A stretch of 64,000 nucleotides of DNA. Source: Taxillus chinensis (Eukaryota > Streptophyta > Magnoliopsida > Santalales > Loranthaceae). The stretch lies in assembly GCA_023512835.1 (NCBI GenBank), contig CM042088.1:12330078-12394077 (forward strand). The letters are read 5' to 3'. The position numbers were made by a program, and so were the translations under genes. Of this stretch, positions 59,954 to 64,000 are shown piece after piece (within the stretch, counting starts at the first letter, position 1; every line of letters starts with the position of its first letter). The notes below the pieces were generated by a model that saw only the letters and a list, made by a program, of their open reading frames with translations, was not told the origin of the DNA and searched no databases.

Positions 59954-60526
59954 GTCAGCATGCAAGCAAGGAAGAACACAAGAACCCTAAACTCAAACTC
60001 AAGCCCTCCTTATATAGACACTACCCACATCAAAACGACGTAGTTTTGATTAAGTAAACCCGGGATCAAAACGACGTAGTTTTGATCACACAAGTTAGCA
60101 CCTTTCCGCACCCATATAGGCCAAAATACTTGGAATTTCAACATGGTCCTTTGGAGAAAGATCATTAGAATGTCAAAACCAAGGGAACCATGCAAAAATA
60201 TGGTCGCACGCCAATTTGCACGTGAATTCCCAATTCACGTGCAACTCCAAATGGACTCCAAATGCTCTCAAACTTCACCCCTAGCCTCCTTGCATCATTT
60301 AGAAGACAATCACACTTGCACGTGAATTGGACCCATATCACGTGCACCTCACATACACGTCCGTTTGGCCTGAAACTTCGTGGTAGATAGAGGACATCAT
60401 TCTAAGCATCTTTCCTTTTGCACGTGAATTCATTTGAGCCCATTCACTAGGTCAAAATCTAGAAAAACTCTACTCGGAAAGGCAAACCGTGACTAACGTG
60501 ACTAACTTAAGGTACGGGTCCTTACA
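58540..60526 (-). repeat. T2 right LTR, L2 (1987 bp)
   Basis: Same ends and motifs as L1: TATA at 60008-60017, CT microsatellite at 59909-59950, and the G-box cluster. Differences from L1 are mostly small and many lie in CAG/CTG words. The right edge joins copia integrase sequence at 60527 (CCTGGGTGC). Confidence 0.9.
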
Positions 60527-61390
60527 CCTGGGTGCAAAGAAGTCGTGTTGAATGCCCTTTTCAAAACAATAGGACCTCATATCTGAAAAATCAAACTCGT
60601 ACCATGATCACTCCTGATGCACTTAATGCTCGGTCCTTGTGAATTGCTTATCCAGTTGAAGAGATCAATGAGATGTTCAAAGGTTTGATCTTTTGATTTA
60701 AGGAACATTACCCATATATACCTGGTGAAATCATCGATAACCACGAGGGTATATCTCGCACCGCCAGGCAAAGAATTGAAATGGGACCACAAAGGTCCAT
60801 GTGAAGAAGTTGCGACTGAGCGATTATTGAATTAACTCGATTTGCTCTTAAAGTTGTGTTTGGTCTGCTTGCCGAGTTGGCATTCTCTAAGATGGAGTCT
60901 CTGGAGAATTTATGTTTGGGCAAACCATTTACTAAGTCAAGTGACGCTAATTTAGACAAGGTCTTAAAATTTAAATGTGCGCAACACTTGTGCCATAGCC
61001 AACTTTCTTCATCCGATGCTTTAGTGAGGAAGTATACAGGTCGAAGAATTATTTCTTAAGACCACCGAGTATATGTCCCCATCTCTTAATCCGGATAACT
61101 TAACATCTCCTGGATAAGTTTTCTCTAACGTGCGGTGTTGGACATAAAGGAAACAAGAAAATCCTTTGTCATATAAATTACCGACACTTAGCAGATTATG
61201 CTTCCAACCTTCGACTAGTGCAACTTTAGTGATTGATACACGGCCGTTGGTTAAAGTGTCATACCCCAGGTCTTACCTTTGCCGTTGTCCCCATATGATA
61301 CGGATGGGCCGCGTTTGTCAATAATATCAATGAGCAGAGACCGATCACCCGTCATTTGTCCAGAGCATCCACTATCAAGGATCCACTTGC
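60527..61390 (-). pseudogene. pol: Copia integrase and protease-end fragment, copy A2
   Basis: Matches 46556 to about 47423. YTLVVIDDFTRYIWVMFLKS, IKCIRSDHGT and LVNGLPKHKFSRDSI are readable, with frameshifts absent from A1. The CRECQLGKQ zinc site of A1 is altered, and the fragment is cut off before the third catalytic residue of integrase by the T2 LTR. Confidence 0.8.
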
Positions 61391-61482
61391 TTTAATTGAT
61401 CTTTAACTTTAATTGACTGGTTTATCGTACATGCATGTAACCCCTAGAGGAGACTTCTCGAGTCACCTTTGCGTCTCACGCG

Positions 61483-63339
61483 ATGGTGTATATTGAAGAA
61501 GTTGTGGAGAAAATCGCCGAGACCTATCTCCCGCTCGACTCTACACCGGAGGAGGCTCAACCAAGTGAGATGCCCCGTGATACTGCAGAGATCGAGAGCC
61601 TGCAGGCTGGAGGGCGGACCCCGAACAGGAGCCCCAAAGGTTGGGGCAAAGGAGCCTGTTCGTTGAGCTCTCTCGGAGAGTCCGAGCTTGAAGACTTTTA
61701 TATTGAGTATGCTAAGGCTCACATGAGCCCTGAAGTATTTGGGAAGGCATGGATTGCCTTCAGGAAGCAAATGGTAAATAGGGACCATCCGATCACTTGG
61801 TTGGTTGAGTCGGGTCTTGTGAAGAAAGACCCTGTTGAAGTTGTGTCCGTGGTGGCACCATCCCCCCATTGTAGCCGAAGCTCCTGCTCCATCTCATCAC
61901 CATGATGCTGGGATGGCTACAACCATAGAGGAAGGACTTGCTGCAAGTGAAGCAAGTAAAGCTAATGAGGAGGGTTTACCTGAAGTAGTTGCCATACCTG
62001 CACCTGGACACTCGCACGTGGCTACTCAGGTGAGTGAGGACTCGCGGCTCACATTCCCATGGGTATTCCACTAGCTACGAGTCCCACTCCCGTTCCCCGA
62101 TGGTTGAAGAACAGGAACTCATTGCGAGACAAGGTGGTGGAGAAATTGATCGCCTCTGGGCGTCTGGATTTTACACCTTCCATGCAGGTAGTTCAAGAAT
62201 AGTTCACCCCTCTGGCAAGTGGGGTGGAAGGAGTGAGGTTAGAGTTGGAGCTGATGGGACTTGATTTGGAAAAGGTCAAAGGAGAAATGGAAGCTCTTAC
62301 TAGGACGAGCTCCACTGGATTCCATCGGATGGAGGAAGATTGTGAGGAAATCAAGGCTACTTATAAACTTCACGACAAAGGTCTCAACAAGACGATGGGT
62401 ACTTTTCTCATGGAATGTCATCATCTGGCTCATGGTGAGAACAATCTGATAGTAAAGCCTCCTCATAAGTTCTCCGAGGATAGACCTGAGCCCATACCTA
62501 TTGAAGAACCAGCTGCAAAACCCAGGCCTGCTCGCTGTGCAACAACACCTTCAGCTCCTCAACCTCCACCTGAGGCAACATATACACATGGGCGGAAGCG
62601 CGCCTACAGGGCCCTAGTCCCTGCGGACTGTGATGATGAAAATGTGCCCATAGGCATGCGCATGAAGAAGTGACCCGCTGCTCATCCAACTTCCTCATCC
62701 TTTCCACCTGCCTCAGGACCCTCCTCTTATCCAGCAACTCAACACTCCTCTCAGCTTGAGCCCTCTATTCCTCCTATTACTCAGACTGAATCATCCATGC
62801 TGCCTTCACCAACCAAACCCAAACCTGGCTTTACTTCTCATCCACCTCCACCGCGCCGGATCACCAGTGGTGCCACTCTATCCATGCTTAACGACTTCAA
62901 TGAATACGTTGCTGGCAACACAACTGGGCAGATGTGTGGCTATAAACTATCGTTTGACGGTCTAGATCTCTGTCGTTTACTTCATGACGGTCGAGAGCTA
63001 GATAATGTGGAGATGACTCAATTCATTTTTGTTCAAAAGTCCTTCTTGAGGCATCTCCCCATTAATGCCCGTCAGGATCTACAGATGGAGCTATGTTCAC
63101 CCATTATGCAAGGTTTCCTCCTTGATGATGATACCTGGCTAGAGATCATCCAGGGCCGCAAGTACGCTCTAGGGTTTCAAGCATGGACCGCAATCAATCA
63201 GGTTCTCATTCCCTTTTTAACCACATCACCTCATATCTTGACGACCACCGGTATGTCTGCTCTGACCGCTAAATTTGTGCATCTGTGCAACCGTGCCGCC
63301 TCTCTCAATCTGACACTTGCACAACTTCTTTGCAATTAG
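61483..63339 (+). pseudogene. Third extra-ORF-type gene, copy A2
   Basis: ATG at 61483. The first part has shifts near 61610 and 61865-62100 that A1 lacks. From 62224 the frame is open through the coiled coil to a TGA at 62671 (VPIGMRMKK), and further on 62797-63339 is open: DFNEYVAGNTTGQMCGYKLS, then WTAINQVLIPFLTTSPH, ending LTLAQLLCN. Comparing A1 and A2 shows the gene once ran through the TAG and TGA positions in one frame, about 600 codons. It resembles the middle and the start of the Ulp1-like part of the SIRE extra ORF. Confidence 0.6.
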
Positions 63340-64000
63340 GTTGCACTGTTTCTTTACATTCACGTTGTACCTTATGCTAACTACTTTAAGTAGCCTTCTT
63401 GTGCCCTTTACTTTCCATTTGAACACCTATTTGAACTTCACTTCTTACTTATGAGTACATTCTTTTATTTCATACATCTTTACATGTCTGTCTTATTTTT
63501 GTTTTCTACATATTGCTCCTGTGTGGTTCTGGTGCTTGTTCCTCACCCCAGAATAGGGAGTGATCTCAGGAGGAGCAAGATCATAGAGGGAGCTAATCCT
63601 CGAGGGGAGGCTGGACGAATGTATGACTACGGGGGAGGGTACAATTTCCTCTTATGCATGTAATTCCCCTAATTTTTCAAACGCAAAGACTTTCAATGCA
63701 TTGTTTTTAATACCCAAACCATACTAGACAAACTTAGAGTTACAGACTTCATTGCTCAAAACCGCTGTCAACTTACATTAAATAAGGGGAGACTAATGGG
63801 AATCATAGAATTTGGTGAAGCTACCAATTATAGTCTAAGTCTAGAGACTCGAAGATCCGAAGGTATTAGGGTTGTAGAGTCAAAGTTCGAAGAAAAGAAA
63901 ACTATCACTGAGCATAATAGCTAACGACTTGAAGAGTCGAAGTCGTAGACAGAAAGTGATAGAACGTCAATTAACTTGAAGACCTGTAGAATGCAAAACT
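63340..64000. other. 3' noncoding region, copy A2
   Basis: Homologous to 49314-50042, including the G-run near 63630-63640 and the start of the GAGTC-rich repeats. No coding sequence seen. Confidence 0.6.

Larger units (their letters stand above)
50895..60526 (-). mobile_element. Tekay-type chromovirus T2 with an extra leader fragment
   Basis: Minus-strand element: LTR 58540-60526, iMet primer site, leader, gag, protease, RT, RNase H, integrase with C-terminal chromo-like region, polypurine tract, LTR 51111-53094. Left of the left LTR there is another primer site and 200 bp of leader (50895-51110) identical in layout to 58325-58539, so the left LTR also belongs to a second, truncated element in tandem. 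No target duplication is seen. Confidence 0.85.
60527..64000. repeat. Duplicated segment, copy A2
   Basis: Second copy of 46556-50042, running off the window. It includes the same copia-to-third-gene junction, so the duplication is younger than that junction. Confidence 0.92.

Noticed and set aside
1..64000. Naming the species from the elements.
   Set aside because: Athila, SIRE and Tekay occur in most flowering plants; nothing here is diagnostic without a database search.

Overview
The window is a block of nested LTR retrotransposons from a repeat-rich flowering-plant genome. I found no convincing host gene, tRNA, rRNA or bacterial-type feature. The plant assignment rests on element families confined to plants: an Athila-type Ty3/gypsy element with a tRNA-Asp primer site, SIRE/Maximus-type Ty1/copia elements, and Tekay/Del-type chromoviruses with tRNA-iMet primer sites. 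The species cannot be told. Almost every reading frame is broken, so coding regions are given as pseudogenes spanning several frames.

Layout. 1-12510: an Athila-type element on the minus strand (5' LTR 11008-12510, primer site, gag, pol). Its 3' part, 828-4855, is inverted relative to gag-pol. It sits inside a SIRE-type element, C1 (plus strand, 12511-22659: RT/RNase H, spacer, extra 3' ORF, 3' LTR). C1's extra ORF is split by a deleted Tekay-type element (16945-19548) with a target-site duplication. 22660-24640: a Tat/Ogre-like LTR with a primer site. 24660-31152: a minus-strand Tekay-like element, T1, lacking most of pol, with a solo LTR (26081-28302) in gag. 31153-31847: a plus-strand SIRE gag fragment. 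31848-37004: the 3' part of SIRE C2 (minus). 37005-47425: SIRE C3 (minus), carrying a plus-strand solo SIRE LTR (41712-42918). 47518-49313: a third, related extra-ORF gene. 50895-60526: a Tekay-type element, T2 (minus), whose left LTR has internal sequence on both sides. 60527-64000: a second copy of 46556-50042.

How the parts work together. Each LTR family supplies a promoter and polyadenylation signals; gag packages the RNA; protease, RT/RNase H and integrase copy and insert it. The unusual layer is the extra gene between pol and the 3' LTR. The Athila and the three SIRE copies carry homologous versions: an N-terminal domain centred on a GxYRCxA...RCL motif, a Pro/Ser-rich and coiled-coil middle, and a C-terminal Ulp1-like (C48) cysteine-protease domain. 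Most copies have a TATA-like box about 90-120 bp before the start codon. I regard this shared protease gene, in the env-like position of two unrelated retrotransposon superfamilies, as the most interesting signal here.

Caution. Where two near-identical copies can be compared, most differences fall at CAG/CTG trinucleotides and take forms (CCG, CGG, CG) not explained by cytosine deamination. This suggests consensus errors at methylated CHG sites, so some frameshifts may be technical.
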